64,000 nucleotides of DNA from Ctenosaura bakeri. Lineage: Eukaryota > Chordata > Lepidosauria > Squamata > Iguanidae. The stretch covers positions 124,001-188,000 of the forward strand of contig CAOLHI010000022.1 in the NCBI GenBank assembly GCA_948474755.1, in the 5' to 3' direction. Below are positions 11,645 through 22,889 of this stretch, piece by piece; the stretch's first letter is position 1; each line of letters begins with the position of its first letter. A program made the translations under genes and the position numbers. Below the pieces are notes generated by a model that made no database searches, was not told the DNA's origin, and saw nothing but the letters and a program-made list of their open reading frames with translations.

Positions 11645-12135
11645 TTCCTCCTTGTCGTCAGAGTCAGGTTGGGTTGTGCAAGTGCTCAGCCAGTGTCTAG
11701 ATGCTGTAATAGATTGGATGAGGCTGAATCCTGACAAGATCCAGCCCCATCCAGGTTCAATATTGCTAGTTCTCAGATCTAGGAACTGGGTATGTGACCT
11801 ATTACATCCTCTGAAAGAGCAGTAGCATAGTTTGGGAGTAATTCTTCATCCATCTCTGTTACTTAAGGCCCAGGTGGAACACCTTAGGATGACCCACCTG
11901 CTATGACCTTTCACGGACAGAGATTGCAACAGGATGACCTGGCCACAGTATTCCACATAATTTGTGATAACTTCCTGTGTATTGGAATACACTCTTCATG
12001 GCAACTGTCCTGAAAAATGGCATGGAGGCTGCAGCTAGTGTAATATGTGGCAGCTAGATTGCTGGTTAGAATATCATACAGAAACTACGTGATATCATAT
12101 TATGGTTACTCATATGCTTAATGGTGTGAATTCAA
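11645..12135 (+). mobile_element. L2/CR1-like LINE reverse transcriptase fragment
   Basis: Broken plus-strand translations match the conserved end of the L2/CR1 RT region. VIDWMRLNPDKIQP is the L2 WM..LKLNPDKTE block. SLGVILHPSLLLKAQVEHLR is the LGV.LDP.L.....QV block. Near 12030-12060 there is a remnant of the QNAAARL block. Several stops show the copy is a fossil. The right edge lies before the solo LTR at 12203. Confidence 0.7.
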
Positions 12136-12202
12136 GGTTTTTGTAATTACACTCCTAATTATTGTATTTACCTTACTACCACTACTGGTTCTTAACTCCT
12201 TC

Positions 12203-13044
12203 TGTTACTTCCGGTATGGCATCTTGGGTGAGGACCCCCAGATATCATCTTGATATCAAACAATTCGGCCTTAGCTGGACTGGCTTGCAGTTACCACACT
12301 CCACGTGTTTGCGAGGTCCTCTGGACAAGCACAGACATGAGTGCGACCACTAATGGTTTTACATTCCTGACTCTATTGAGGCCAGCAGCCTAAAGTCCGC
12401 TCCCAGCTTCAGGGGACTTCCAGCCGCAAACTCCACAATAGCCGCACGGCTCTCAGCCGAGCTACTCTTTTATGTTGGGCCATCAACGTCCTGGTCATGC
12501 TATTGTCTTCAAACGCAAATCCAATCATGTTAAACTTGACCTTTTCAAATCCCTTGTCCAGCGCCAAAACTCCTTTTGTCTTCCCCTGGTTTGCCATAGC
12601 CGAGAGGCACAAACTCCCCTATAAAAACCCGGCACTTTCAAACGGTCTTCGAATCACTTTGGACTGCCATCCCACCTTGCTGCCGGTTGTCTAAGGGACT
12701 CGCCTCAGCTCCCCATGCTAAGCTTTCTTCCCTGGAACCCCTCTTCTCTCCGTGACTACGAGACAGGTTGTATTGCCTTTCCCAAGCAACCCTCCGTTTC
12801 TCTCTTCCAGTTAGTTTATGTTTTGTCCTTTGTGTTTTTGTCTTTAATAAAGAATTGTCTGTTATTTGGAAAACCTTGTCTAGCTGCTCTCTGACCCGCC
12901 GCTGTATACCTTGGGTTTAAAGATCCTTGCAAAGTTACCCTGCCTCTCACTAGCTAAAAGAGTGTTCCAACTAATTTCTCCAATTGGTATTTTATTTGGC
13001 AATCTGGGCGCCCCTCCCAAGACCCCCCAAAACAAAGGGTAACA
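12203..13044 (+). mobile_element. Solo LTR, family A, copy 2
   Basis: The LTR starts TGTTACTTCCGG and ends AGGGTAACA, with the 4-bp target duplication CTTC on both sides (12199-12202 and 13045-13048). It has a TATA box (CTATAAAAACCC near 12619-12630) and a poly(A) signal (TTTAATAAAG near 12843-12852). Shared blocks with copies 1 and 3 include GATATCAAACAATTCGGCC, CCACTCCACGTGTTTGCGAG and the end AGACCCCC. No retroviral genes adjoin it. Confidence 0.9.
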
Positions 13045-13056
13045 CTTCCTACCTAC

Positions 13057-13454
13057 GACCCTTTCCACACAAGAGGGCTGCGCTGCTGTGGGGCCAGGAT
13101 GGCAGCAGTTCGCTGGCCATTCTTCTGCACAATGTTATTGCTGGCCCTCTGCCGTCTTGCCCCCAAGTGGAACTCACATAGTATTCACAAAATTAAAAAA
13201 AATCTGTTTTACACCTACCATCACCTGATGCTGCTGCCCTTCCTGGCCGTGCAGAAGGGCAGAAGCACACTGGCAACACCCCAGTGCAGCAATGGCAAGT
13301 CCCTGGCTATGCTGCAGAAGGGAAGAGGTGGGGCCAGTGTGCTCCCCTTCACAGCAACCCAGCAAGGTGCGGAGGGGAGCATTCCTGGCATGCTCCTATT
13401 CTCACCAGGGCTTACTGGAAGGACTTGCCGGAGCCCCGTCATATGGAAATGGCC
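13057..13454. mobile_element. GC-rich MITE, PIF/Harbinger-like
   Basis: Starts GACCCTTTCCACACAAGAGG and ends ATATGGAAATGGCC, imperfect inverted ends shared with the other GGCC...TTCC MITEs here. The flanking trinucleotides are TAC and TAG, suggesting a decayed 3-bp duplication. It lies only 8 bp beyond the target duplication of the solo LTR. Overlapping frames on both strands inside it are base-composition artefacts. Confidence 0.65.
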
Positions 13455-14458
13455 TAGGACATAAAACCTGGTGAGGAGAGGAACCAGAACACCATCCTAA
13501 TAGTGCTCAATGGCTTCAGCATTTCATCATACAGTCCTCCTTTTAAAAGTATCTTTTTATGCTCTGTACTTTCTAGTATCCCAAAATGCCCATTCACAAT
13601 TTCCTATCCAAAATTCTTAATCAGAGTGCTCCCTTGTGTCAGCACTGGATGAATAGCTGATACCAATTGCTGAGTCACTGCCATACTGTCATCAGCTATT
13701 TCCTCCTATGAAACAAATGCATTTGTTTTTCTCTAACAGCTACTGGAAGCTAACCTCTTCAGGAGTTGGACATGCAAAAAGGAGCCCCTATTCTGCCCCA
13801 GAGATTTTATTCATCTGGGAAGAAGCTGCACAGACTGGTTCTGCTATTTCCTAACACTTTTCCACATTGCATAATTAATGCACTGAGTAAAGCAATTTAA
13901 AAAAAGGATTAGCCCTTTAGGCTCCCACAAAGATTACAGAGGATGCTCGTATCTTCCCAAAGAATCTCCCCTGTTGGATAGAGATTAATTTACTGTATTT
14001 TGCCAAGTTTGCTGCCTGATGTATACCAATTAGAATTCAAAGGGCAGAGCGCGTGCTTGTACTTTTAGCAGCAAAATGCCTTACAAGTGATTTTGCTAAA
14101 TTCTTGCCATTCATATCTGAAGGAGTTTTTCCCCCATTGGAGTGTAATGTTTAGAATATCAGCTATAACTCATCAAGACCAAAGTCAGGGTCTGATAGCA
14201 AGAGAAATGACCCGAAAGAAGTTTAGTCTACCCAGAGTAAATAGCAGAAACAGTTTGGACACTCCACACTGAAGATGATGGCAACAACTTTAGGGGCTGT
14301 CCATACATTTTAAATCCATACAGCTCTGCCTATCCACTTACAGTATAATTATTAAAAGTATTAGCGAACAAGGAGATTCTGACACAAATTCTTCATGGTC
14401 ATCTAGATGTTCTAATTTAGTAGCAGGTGCAGTCATATACAACCCTCCAATGCACCCT
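13455..14458. other. No recognised feature
   Basis: AT-rich DNA without a recognisable repeat, RNA or coding signal. Confidence 0.4.
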
Positions 14459-14522
14459 GAATTATAGAATCATAGAGCTGGAAGAGACCACAGGGGCCAT
14501 CCAGTCCAATCCCCTGCATTCA
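14459..14522 (-). mobile_element. CR1 LINE 3' end fragment
   Basis: ATAGAATCATAGAGCTGGAA followed by GAGACCACAGGGGCCATCCA is the complement of the CR1 3' end. Only about 60 bp is left, as expected for the severe 5' truncation typical of CR1. Confidence 0.85.
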
Positions 14523-14523
14523 C

Positions 14524-14745
14524 ATCTACTCTTCTCTGATATCAGAAGCCAAGCATAGTCAGCTTAGTAATTCAGTGGGAAACCACCAAGGAATACCAAG
14601 GATCTCTAGACAGATTGGAACAAATTCTGTCTGAAGGCCCAGAGAACCATTGCTGCCAATCAGAGCTGATGATACTGGACTACATAGACCAACAGTCCAT
14701 AATCCAATAATATAAGGCAGCTTCCTATGTTTCTGTGGTTTAAGA
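14524..14745 (+). mobile_element. 5S rRNA-derived SINE, second subtype
   Basis: The head resembles 5S rRNA (CTGATATCAGAAGCCAAGCA, then GTCAGCTTAGTAATTCAGTG and GGAAACCACCAAGGAATACC). The tail differs from the SINEs at 3886 and 16873: TGATACTGGACTACATAGAC then AATATAAGGCAGCTTCCTAT. The head is more diverged, so this copy is older or from another lineage. Confidence 0.7.
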
Positions 14746-14843
14746 TAATGACACAACACAATGCAACATACACTAGGCACACCAATACTTGAATACATGC
14801 TGTAGCAATTATCCCATCAGGAATGGGTTTGGCGGGCTTAAAT

Positions 14844-15175
14844 CAGGAGTAGGCAACTGTGCATGGTGGCCACATTAGCCTCCTAGGAAACTTTGGACAG
14901 CTTCTACTTTCTCCACTGCAACCTTTCAAAAAACCCAATTTTGCCCCTAGGGTACATGGGGGCATTCTTAGCATGTTTTTGGGTCTTCTTGGACCCCAAG
15001 GACATTTTGTGTCATTTGGGGGCAAAAAAAAAAAAACTTGAAAAATTTTGGAAAAAATTGTTTTGTTCCTTGGGGAGTTGAAGGGGTCCCCAAACATAGT
15101 GAAATGCCCTCCCACATGCCCTAGAGGTTATTTTGGAGAGTTTTGGACCAAAACAAATGTTGAGGGTTTTTTAAA

Positions 15176-15246
<71 letters not shown>

Positions 15247-15326
15247 CATACATACATACATACAGTTTAGACTCCTGGGATGCGAAGAGGGCACATCTGG
15301 CCCAGGGTCTCACTTTGCCCACCGTG
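14844..15326. mobile_element. Non-autonomous hAT-like transposon with CA array
   Basis: The left end CAGGAGTAGGCAACTG and right end CTTTGCCCACCGTG are imperfect inverted repeats of the CAGGGGTGGGCAA type. The flanking 8-mers GCTTAAAT (14836-14843) and GCTTAACT (15327-15334) match at 7 of 8 positions, as for a hAT target duplication. The inside has a CA/CATA array and no transposase. Confidence 0.8.
15178..15264. repeat. Compound CA / CATA microsatellite
   Basis: Alternating blocks of CA and CATA repeats lie inside the hAT element. They create open frames such as HTHTHT and VCVCVC on both strands, which are not genes. Confidence 0.95.
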
Positions 15327-15334
15327 GCTTAACT

Positions 15335-16870
15335 CAAGAACATGAAGGACATGAAGTTTGCTATTATGTCCCCATAATGATATTATAACTCCATTATTGT
15401 ATTTGGGAGCACAGCCAGCCAAAATTATTTTGTTGCCTGAGGCAAGGAAAAAGAAAGCATCTCTGTCTCCATTCCATCTATGAAAAGTCAACCTGACATG
15501 TCCTACCATGAGGAAGCCTCCTTAGACATAGAAATAGAAAAAGAAAGCCATGATAAGAAGCACTAGTTAGAGCTAGAGGAGGCCGGCAGTCCTGCCTTTG
15601 ATTATCCTACATGAAACTCCTCAAGAATAGGAGCCATACGCTGAGTTTCTTCACTCTTTTGAAAGTTGTACAATAAAACCTCAGCTGCTAAAGAACAGGA
15701 AAAGCCTTGGTCTGCCTTAAAAGGAACATGCTGAGGTAATTAGATCATCTGTTCAGCTAGCTATAAATTAGTACAACCAGAGCCATTGCTTTGGTGTGAG
15801 CAACAGCTCCCAACTTTCCATGTTGCTTTGTTTGATGGTTTTTGCTTTGTTCATTTCTTGGACCTTGGTTGTTCTTTGGTTTATTTTTGTCGTTGAATTC
15901 TCCCATCAGTGGACCCTTTTTAGACTTCCCTTCATCCTTAGGCCCTGGACTGCTTTAACCATACTTCTGCTCTTGTTGAGTCTCTATGTATGGTCCTGGA
16001 CTTCCTTGGTTTTAGTTCTGTCTGTTCTCTTGGACAATAGGTATACTCAGCTGTAGTCTTTGAACAGAAGACACTTGTCTGACAGTTGGTTCTTCAACAC
16101 ACACTAGTGCAGTGTTGTCCACCATACCTTAGACAGTAGAATTAACTTGAGGGACACAAAACTCTACTGTCCATATTGCTTCTAGTATCCATGTTCCTCT
16201 TGTCTCAATGCAAGACCAGCCCTGCTTGACGGGCAAAGAAAATAGTGGCTTCTTCCATCTAACACATCTTGTGTAAGATCTGAAACAGTGGCTTCCTGCT
16301 CATGCTCAGCCAATACATGACACCAAGTCCCTCTGGTCAGCAAATATGCAATTTTCTGTGCTTGCACTGTCAAAAACAAAATTAACTATCATATGCATAA
16401 ATTATATGACTGCAACCAAACTGGAGCTCCTGCTTAGGCCTAATTAATGACCTGGCAGTTTTCCAGTGTAAAAGCCAGAACTTCTTTTGGTAGGCAAAGC
16501 TTCATGTGCGAAAGCTGGCAGGAAAAAAAAAGTAGTTTATGAATCAGAAACAAATGACATTTCATTAAACAGTTCTGCCAAGAGCCCTGCGATCCTTAAT
16601 CTAGAGCTAGCAGTGCTTTGCTCGGCTGCCATGTCTTACATGGACCAAATACAGTATATTTATATTATCAGCCATAAATCTGGACAAAAACTGGTCATCC
16701 TCTATATTAGACAGACTGCTAGAGCTTGTTAGAAATCATGAAAGGTGCCTTTGAAATAAAAACCAACATGGGTTTGTTCTAATAGGCACTAAAATGTGTC
16801 AGTGTAGCAGAGCAATGGGTGAAACAGCAATAGTTAATGTAGAGACAGTTTTCATCTTTGTATTGTTGTC
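15335..16870. other. No recognised feature; T-rich stretch at 15790-16050
   Basis: A T-rich plus-strand frame (15796-16056) is very leucine/serine/tryptophan-rich, with short repeated CTTGGAC-like words. It looks compositional. No known domain was seen. Confidence 0.35.
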
Positions 16871-16872
16871 TA

Positions 16873-17110
16873 GTACAGGGCCTAAATAGCCTAAAGGCAC
16901 TAGATCCCATCTGATCTTGGAAGCTAAGCAGGGTCAGCCGTAGTTAGTAATTGGATGGGGGACCAACAACAAATACCAGGTGCTGTAGGCTATATTTCGG
17001 AGGAAGGAACTGCCAAAACCACCTCTGAGTATTCCCTGCCTAAGAAAACCCTATGAAATTCATGGGATCACCATAAGTCAACAGGCAAGCTGCAGGTGCG
17101 CACACACCTA
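16873..17110 (+). mobile_element. 5S rRNA-derived SINE
   Basis: Same subtype as 3886-4135. The 5S A-box AGCTAAGCAGGGTC is at 16922-16935, followed by GTTAGTAATTGGATGGGGGA and ATACCAGGTGCTGTAGGC. The body has ACCTCTGAGTATTCCCTGCC and CCTATGAAATTCATGGGATC. The 5S part is closer to true 5S rRNA here, including TGCTGTAGGC at its end. Confidence 0.9.
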
Positions 17111-17852
17111 AACACTAACATCTGATAGACCTTCCTTTCAGCTGCTTCACATAGTACATCTTTCCAATTTTTCAGCCCCTTGGCATGTAATTCATACTTT
17201 CATTTAATGATGGGTAATTTATACTTCTATTCATGTAGCCTTTGAATCAAGCTAAAAAACTTTGTTCTCTTTGTTCTTTTTCCAAAGCTAAGCATAATTA
17301 TGGCTCCCAACTCAGGAAAGAAAAGTTCCCACATAGAAGCAGGAAAAGCTTGCTTCTAATTGCTTTTGTGATTGTTTGGGTTTTCTTGCAAGAAACATAA
17401 ATTGCCATGGAGATCAAATTTCACACTAGTCCTCATTCACTACCTCTGTACTAACAATTGTCACTATTTGGCAGGGACATTCCCAATTAATACTGTGTCA
17501 TCCCACTTTCTCAGCTGCGTTTGAAATGCTCTTTTTACAGAACTACAGTAGTAGTTTGAACTCAGTAGGGAGAAAAGGAAGGAAAGCTTGCCCTTCTCAG
17601 TTTCTTGTTGTTGTTGTTAAGTCCATCAAGTTGACTTCAACTTATGGCAACCCTATGAGAGACTTCCACATCACCCTTGCAGATTCAGGACCATGTCTTC
17701 CATGATTGAGTCTATCCATCTGTAATGCAGTCTTCCTACTACCTTCTACCTAAGCAAGCATTATTGTCTTTCCTATTGAGTCATTTCATCTCATGATATG
17801 TCCCAAGCATGACAGCCTCAGTTTAGTCATCTTGAGTTTAGACTTGATTAGC

Positions 17853-18091
17853 TCTTGTTTTTGTGTGCCTTCAAGTCATTTGTGACTTATGGTGATGGTA
17901 AAGTGAATCCATCATAGGGTTTTCTTGACAAAATTTGGTCAGAGGAGGTTTGCTCTACTTTTCCTCTGAGGCTGAGACAGTGCGACTTGCCCAAGGTTAC
18001 CCAATGGGTTTCCATGGCACAGCAGGGATTTGAACTTTGGTCTCCAGAGTCACAGTCAAACACTTAAATCACTACATGACACTGGCTCTCT
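17853..18091 (-). mobile_element. tRNA-derived SINE nested in BovB
   Basis: The complement of a near full-length SINE: GTGCCTTCAAGTCATTTGTG, then AGGGTTTTCTTGACAAAATT, CTGAGGCTGAGACAGTG, CAGCAGGGATTTGAAC and CATGACACTGGCTCTC. BovB sequence continues on both sides. BovB is thought to mobilise some squamate SINEs through a shared tail. Confidence 0.85.
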
Positions 18092-19189
18092 GATGTGCTC
18101 CAGGACCCACTTATTTGTCTCTTTTAGCAGTCTACAGCATCTATAGAATTCTTCTCCAGCACCATATTTCAAATGAGTTTATTTTCTTCCTATCAGCTGT
18201 CTTCACTTTCTAGCTTTCACAACCATACATAGAAATAGGAAATATGGTGTCATAGGCAATCCCAACTGCTAACTTTATGTAAATCAACTGTGGTTAATGT
18301 TTTTGTTTTCTTAATTTTCAACTGTAAACCTGCATTTCCACTTTCTTCCTTAATTTTCTTCAGTAACCATTCTAAGTCTTTGCTATTTTCTGCTAATAGT
18401 ATGGTGTCAGTTTTCATACCTTCTTCTTCTGAGTCTAATCCTGTTTTACATATGATATGTTCAGCAAACAAGTTAAACAGGTAGGGTGATGCAGTGTTGC
18501 CTGACCCCTTGCCAATTGGAAATCATTCCATTTCTCCTTATTCTGTCCTGATGATAGCCTCTTGTCCCGAATACATGCATAAAGACCATCAAATGTTATG
18601 GCTCACCCATTTCTTTAAGAGTGATCCATAGTTTTTTTTTAAGATCAACACATTCAAAGACCTTACTATAATCTATGAAGCACGAGCTGATTTTCTTCTG
18701 AAATTCTTTGCTGTACTCCAAGGTAAAACCAGCTTGGACATCCAGCATTTCATGTTCTGTATATGGTAAAAGTCTTTGTTGTAGACTTTAGAGTTTCACT
18801 TAGCTTGCATAGGAAATTAATATAATGGTCCTGTGGTTACTGCAATCCCTAGTGTCCCCTTTCTCGGGTATTGGTATGTATATTGGCCATTTCCAATCTG
18901 TGGGGCATTCCTATGTATTCCATATTTGTTTACAGATTCTAGGTGAACTATAGCAGATTCTGTCTGTGTAGCTTGAAGCAGCTCTATTGGTATGCATCTC
19001 TTCCAGGTGATTTATTTTGCCCAAGTGCTCTGAGTGCAGCTTCTACTTCACTTTCTGAAATTGTAGGTTCATCTTCAAATGGGTCTTCCTTGAGTGAGTC
19101 TGTCATCTTTTCATCTCTTTTATGTAGTTCTTGAGTGTTTGTTTCCATCATGTTTTTTATTAGTACTGACCCTATTTCTCTCACATTTT

Positions 19190-19625
19190 ACTTTTATTTA
19201 AAAAAAAATTATTAGATAAAATCTAGATAGAATAAAAGTTGAATAACACATATAACAAAAAACAAACTACAAACTATGAAAAAGCAAATCTTACAACACA
19301 CTAATCCCAACCATTTCCTATAAATGTAAAACAAAAATTACAATTAACAGAATAAAAAAAAAAGATAACTTCCAACTAACTTTTCTGTGGGTATATTCTT
19401 AACCCTATAAATCTATTTCTCTCTATCTTATCTGTAGGCTACATTATATATATCATATTAATTAATAAAACCAAAAATCATCAAATTGCCCTCATTATTT
19501 CTCAGAAAGTCAGTCGGGGTTTCCAGTCCTTCAAACATGTTGTTAATGTTTTTTCTTTAATCAAAATAGTCAGTTTGTCCATTTGTACTAAATCATTAAA
19601 TTATCTTCTTTACTAGATGCTAAGT
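19190..19625 (-). mobile_element. L1-like LINE 3' end inserted in BovB
   Basis: It separates the endonuclease and RT halves of the BovB. The minus strand reads ...TCLKDWKPRLTF..., like the C-terminal W-KP-F block of L1 ORF2, then an AT-rich 3' UTR and an A-rich tail (complement of TTTATTTAAAAAAAAATTAT). The edges are approximate and no target duplication was identified. Confidence 0.55.
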
Positions 19626-20560
19626 CATTCTTCCATTTCTGAGCTTATAGTTTCCTTGTAGTTGTTGTCATATATTGCAGCATTCTTCCATGGCACTTTT
19701 CTAGTGGATTGTCCATCAGTTCCAAAAGAAAGTTTGTATTTTAATTGAATATTAATCTTTAATTTTTTGTGTATTTGGATCCAATTGTTTTTTAGCGTTT
19801 TCACATCACCACCACATAGACCCTTCCTATCCACTACATTTCCAACATACATTTGGAGATTCTTCATAACTACCTCAAATTCTCTAATAAAGTTTGCTTC
19901 TGCTCTGTTCTCTACTTTTGCCTTCCAGTTATGCATAAATATCATGTTTTAATGTGTGATCAATTTCTTCTTGGATGCCTATACAGAATCTTTCTGTTTC
20001 ATCCTCTTCTACCTCTATAGTTGCTGCATAAAGCTGAATTATGGTTTTACTGGTAGTTTGTCAATACAGCCTATTGATAGTACTCAGTCAAATTGAGCAT
20101 TATCTTCAATGACTGCTTTTGGTACATGACACCTCACTATTAATGCCACATCATTTCTTCCTAGATTGTCATTTCTCAAGTGAAACGCTATGCAGTTCTC
20201 TGATTAGAAATATCCCATTTCTGTTCATGTTAGTTCACACACACCACGTATTGCAATGTTTATACATCCTATATCTTGTTTTACAATTTCTAGTTTCCCC
20301 TAAATCATGATCCTCACACTCCATGTTCCTACTGAATGTTTTCCAGCTTATGACTTTTCTTTCACGTCTGACCCTGCCAGCAGCTGAATAGCCATTTGGC
20401 TTGAGTCTAAATGTGACACTAGATAGAATGCTACTTGTACTTGTTCTTTGCTTTTCCACAGTAGCTGGTTGAGTACTGTCAAACCTGGGAGTCTCATCTT
20501 CCAGCACTATCTCTTGCTTCATTTTGGATTATCTCATGACATGGTGTTTAGGTAAAAGAC

Positions 20561-21060
20561 AATCAGAAATGGTTTACCAGTGCCTTCTTCTACGCAGTAT
20601 TAACAAGAGTTAGCTAAAGTGCTACTGTTATTATCTATCACTACTACTGCTGCCCAGTAATTTCTCTTCTGGAGCTCCTCTGTTCCTTTCACCACTGAAA
20701 CTACCAGTTCTCTTCTAATGATGCAGTTGTTACTCCCAGAATAGGATGGATGTGTTTTGCTCTGGCATTTCCACTTTGAGCATTGGGTGACTCTACAATG
20801 AGTTTAGATTCTTGACAGAGTCTAGTCTCCGGATGGTACTGTTCACACCCTCTCCGATAATCTTCATATCCTCTCACCACATTAAGGTGTACATCTGAGA
20901 CAGAGAAGAATATGCTGTTTATTATTTTGGTGAACACTTAATGTAGGGACATTTTTACTTCTTGACAGAGGGTCCCATTAGACTTCTGAGAGTTGTGATC
21001 CAACCACATCTGGATAGCTACAAGTTACCCATCTCTTCTTTAAAAAGCCCACATGTAGTA
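20561..21060. other. Possible BovB 5' region
   Basis: A minus-strand frame at 20701-20937 lies where the 5' part of the BovB would be. No domain could be recognised, so assignment rests on position only. Confidence 0.3.
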
Positions 21061-21078
21061 GCCAGAATGGTCTGTTGC

Positions 21079-21120
<42 letters not shown>
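21079..21120. repeat. AACT microsatellite
   Basis: About ten perfect AACT units at the end of the repeat at 21121-21215, where a reverse-oriented retroelement tail would be expected. Confidence 0.95.
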
Positions 21121-21215
21121 GGTGTCTTCTGGCACCTTAAAGACTAACACATTTTATTATTTAGATGTTTCTATGGACTACAGACTGCTTTATCAGATGT
21201 ACTTTAATGGGCAGA
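21121..21215 (-). mobile_element. Retroelement 3' end with hammerhead-like motif
   Basis: The minus strand reads CATCTGATAAAGCAGTCTG, TAGTCCATAGAAACATC, then AATAAAATGTGTTAGTCTTT and AAGGTGCCAGAAGACACC. This is the widespread reptile repeat end with GTTAGTCTTTAAGGTGCC. CTGATAA and GAAA flank a potential stem, one change from the hammerhead core CTGATGA...GAAA. The AACT microsatellite follows the 3' end. Confidence 0.6.
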
Positions 21216-21650
21216 TTATTATGTACATAGTTGGTGGGTGCTGCCCATACCCAACTCAGATAACAAGTATGGTCACTGCTACTGAAAGGAACTGAGTTGT
21301 GTTGCAGAACTAACAGAATCTCAATCCTCGTGTGTCAATCTTCTGGAAGTGAACATCACACAGGGTGTCTCTGTGGGCAGGCAGAAGAACCTATAAAGTT
21401 GGCAAGGTGAAGGGGTGACATTTATCACTTTGATCTGAAAAGTGCCTAGGCCTGGGCCACACACTCCTGTGTTGCCATAATGTGCCCTTGATTGTCCATA
21501 AAGAATGATTGATAGATCGCTACAAATCAACCTAGAAGCAGAGCTCTCCTTTCTGACTATGTTGGTTCAAGTACTGTGATGCTGGTGATAAGGACAGATC
21601 ACAGTTATGAGTGCCAGAAAACCTATGGTGACTGATTGACAGCACATTCT

Positions 21651-21856
21651 CTCCTTTTTTAATTATTTTTTTATTTATTTGAATTATTCATCATACATAC
21701 AAATTACACACCACATTTTTATTTCATCCCTTCTCCTCTCCCCCATCCCTGGCATAGTATTTCATAATTCATTCTTTTTTTCCTTTATATGGTATATCAT
21801 TTTAACTCTATTATCCACAGCTCTCTCTCTCCTTTACAAACTCAGTCACTTTCTCC
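21651..21856 (-). mobile_element. L1-like 3' fragment with 14-bp target duplication
   Basis: The 14-mer TGACAGCACATTCT occurs at 21637-21650 and again at 21857-21870. Between them is a 206-bp segment that on the minus strand ends in an A-rich tail (complement of CTCCTTTTTTAATTATTTTT). A perfect duplication plus an A-rich end indicates L1-type target-primed insertion with strong 5' truncation. Confidence 0.85.
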
Positions 21857-22889
21857 TGACAGCACATTCTTTCCCAACTCCAGGTTTGCTGAGCTATAAA
21901 GAAATGCGAGAGCATGGGCAAGGATCACAAAACTGGTAGGCAACAGGGAGAAACAACTTACACATCTGGAAAGCACCAGGTTGAGGAAGGCTGATGTAAC
22001 TGTTTCTGTTCCTGCCAATTCATCACTGGAAGCTAGCCCAATTGGCTGTTTCCTCCTCAGTTCTGAAAGCCAACATAATAAAATGGCCTGGCAGGCCCAT
22101 GTAGATGACAATTGGCAAATGGGTTAAGCACCCCCTTTCCTCTTTAGCTCGTTCTCTCCTCACCCCCACATTGGCCACACAAGGAAATACAGGAGATCTG
22201 CCTTTATAGCTTGTTCTGCCTTCATGCAACCAAAGACATCTGGATTTGCCTTTCTAATTTCAAACCCACAATATTCTAGTGAGTATAATGCACAACACAG
22301 TTCTGCTCTAAGAACAGGCCAAACACACACACACACACTCATGCACACAATCCCCTCCATAAATAACACAGTGCCTCTGTGGTTAGCAATTTTCTTGTGA
22401 AATTGAGGTGCTTGGTTTATGAGGCTTGGCTGCAGAAGATATATTTATCCAGAAAAATGTATCCCAAACCTCAAGGGCCTCTCAGAACTGTAGTGGAAAC
22501 CAAACACAATACATATTGCAGATGGGCTTCCATCATGCCATTTTTACCCACAAAAACCTTTTTTTAAAAATTTGTGCTTTTCATTTATGTTTTACTTCTA
22601 TCCCAGAAAAAAGTTATGTGAAACTAGAAGGTTAGCCCAGATTACTTTTAGTAAGTCCAAACAACAGTATTATGTTTCCATGATATTGATGTATCTATAT
22701 AAATTATGAGAACTGTTGACTCCCTCTAAAATATACAGGTGCACCAGGATATCTGATTGTCCTGATACTTAACCTATATCTGGACAGGAAGCCACCATCA
22801 GGACACAGGATAAACAGAATAACAACCACATTGGCATGGGCAGTATTTTATCACCCTGTCTGTTTCATTTATACACAGTATCTAACACA

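Larger units (their letters stand above)
17612..20560 (-). mobile_element. BovB/RTE LINE, decayed, with nested insertions
   Basis: Minus-strand segments follow the RTE/BovB order. Endonuclease block: IIQLYAATIEVEEDETERF, then MIFMHNWKAKVE, the counterpart of the catalytic GDWNAKVG block. Reverse transcriptase start: ISESEVEAALRALGQNKSPG at about 19010-19070. Block after the YADD box: LLKKIKEESGNAGLQLKIKK at about 18300-18360. The 3' end reaches 17612. Frame breaks abound. It is cut by a tRNA-SINE (17853-18091) and an L1 3' end (about 19190-19625), both later events. The 5' edge is uncertain and could extend to about 20940. Confidence 0.85.

Noticed and set aside
15048..15332. Open frames with poly-HT and poly-CV on both strands
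   Set aside because: They are translations of the CA/CATA microsatellite.
15796..16056. Possible multi-pass membrane protein (86 codons, hydrophobic)
   Set aside because: Hydrophobicity follows from T-rich DNA; no further exons, splice logic or family match could be seen.
21079..21120. CRISPR-like or satellite array
   Set aside because: It is a simple AACT microsatellite without spacers, in vertebrate DNA.
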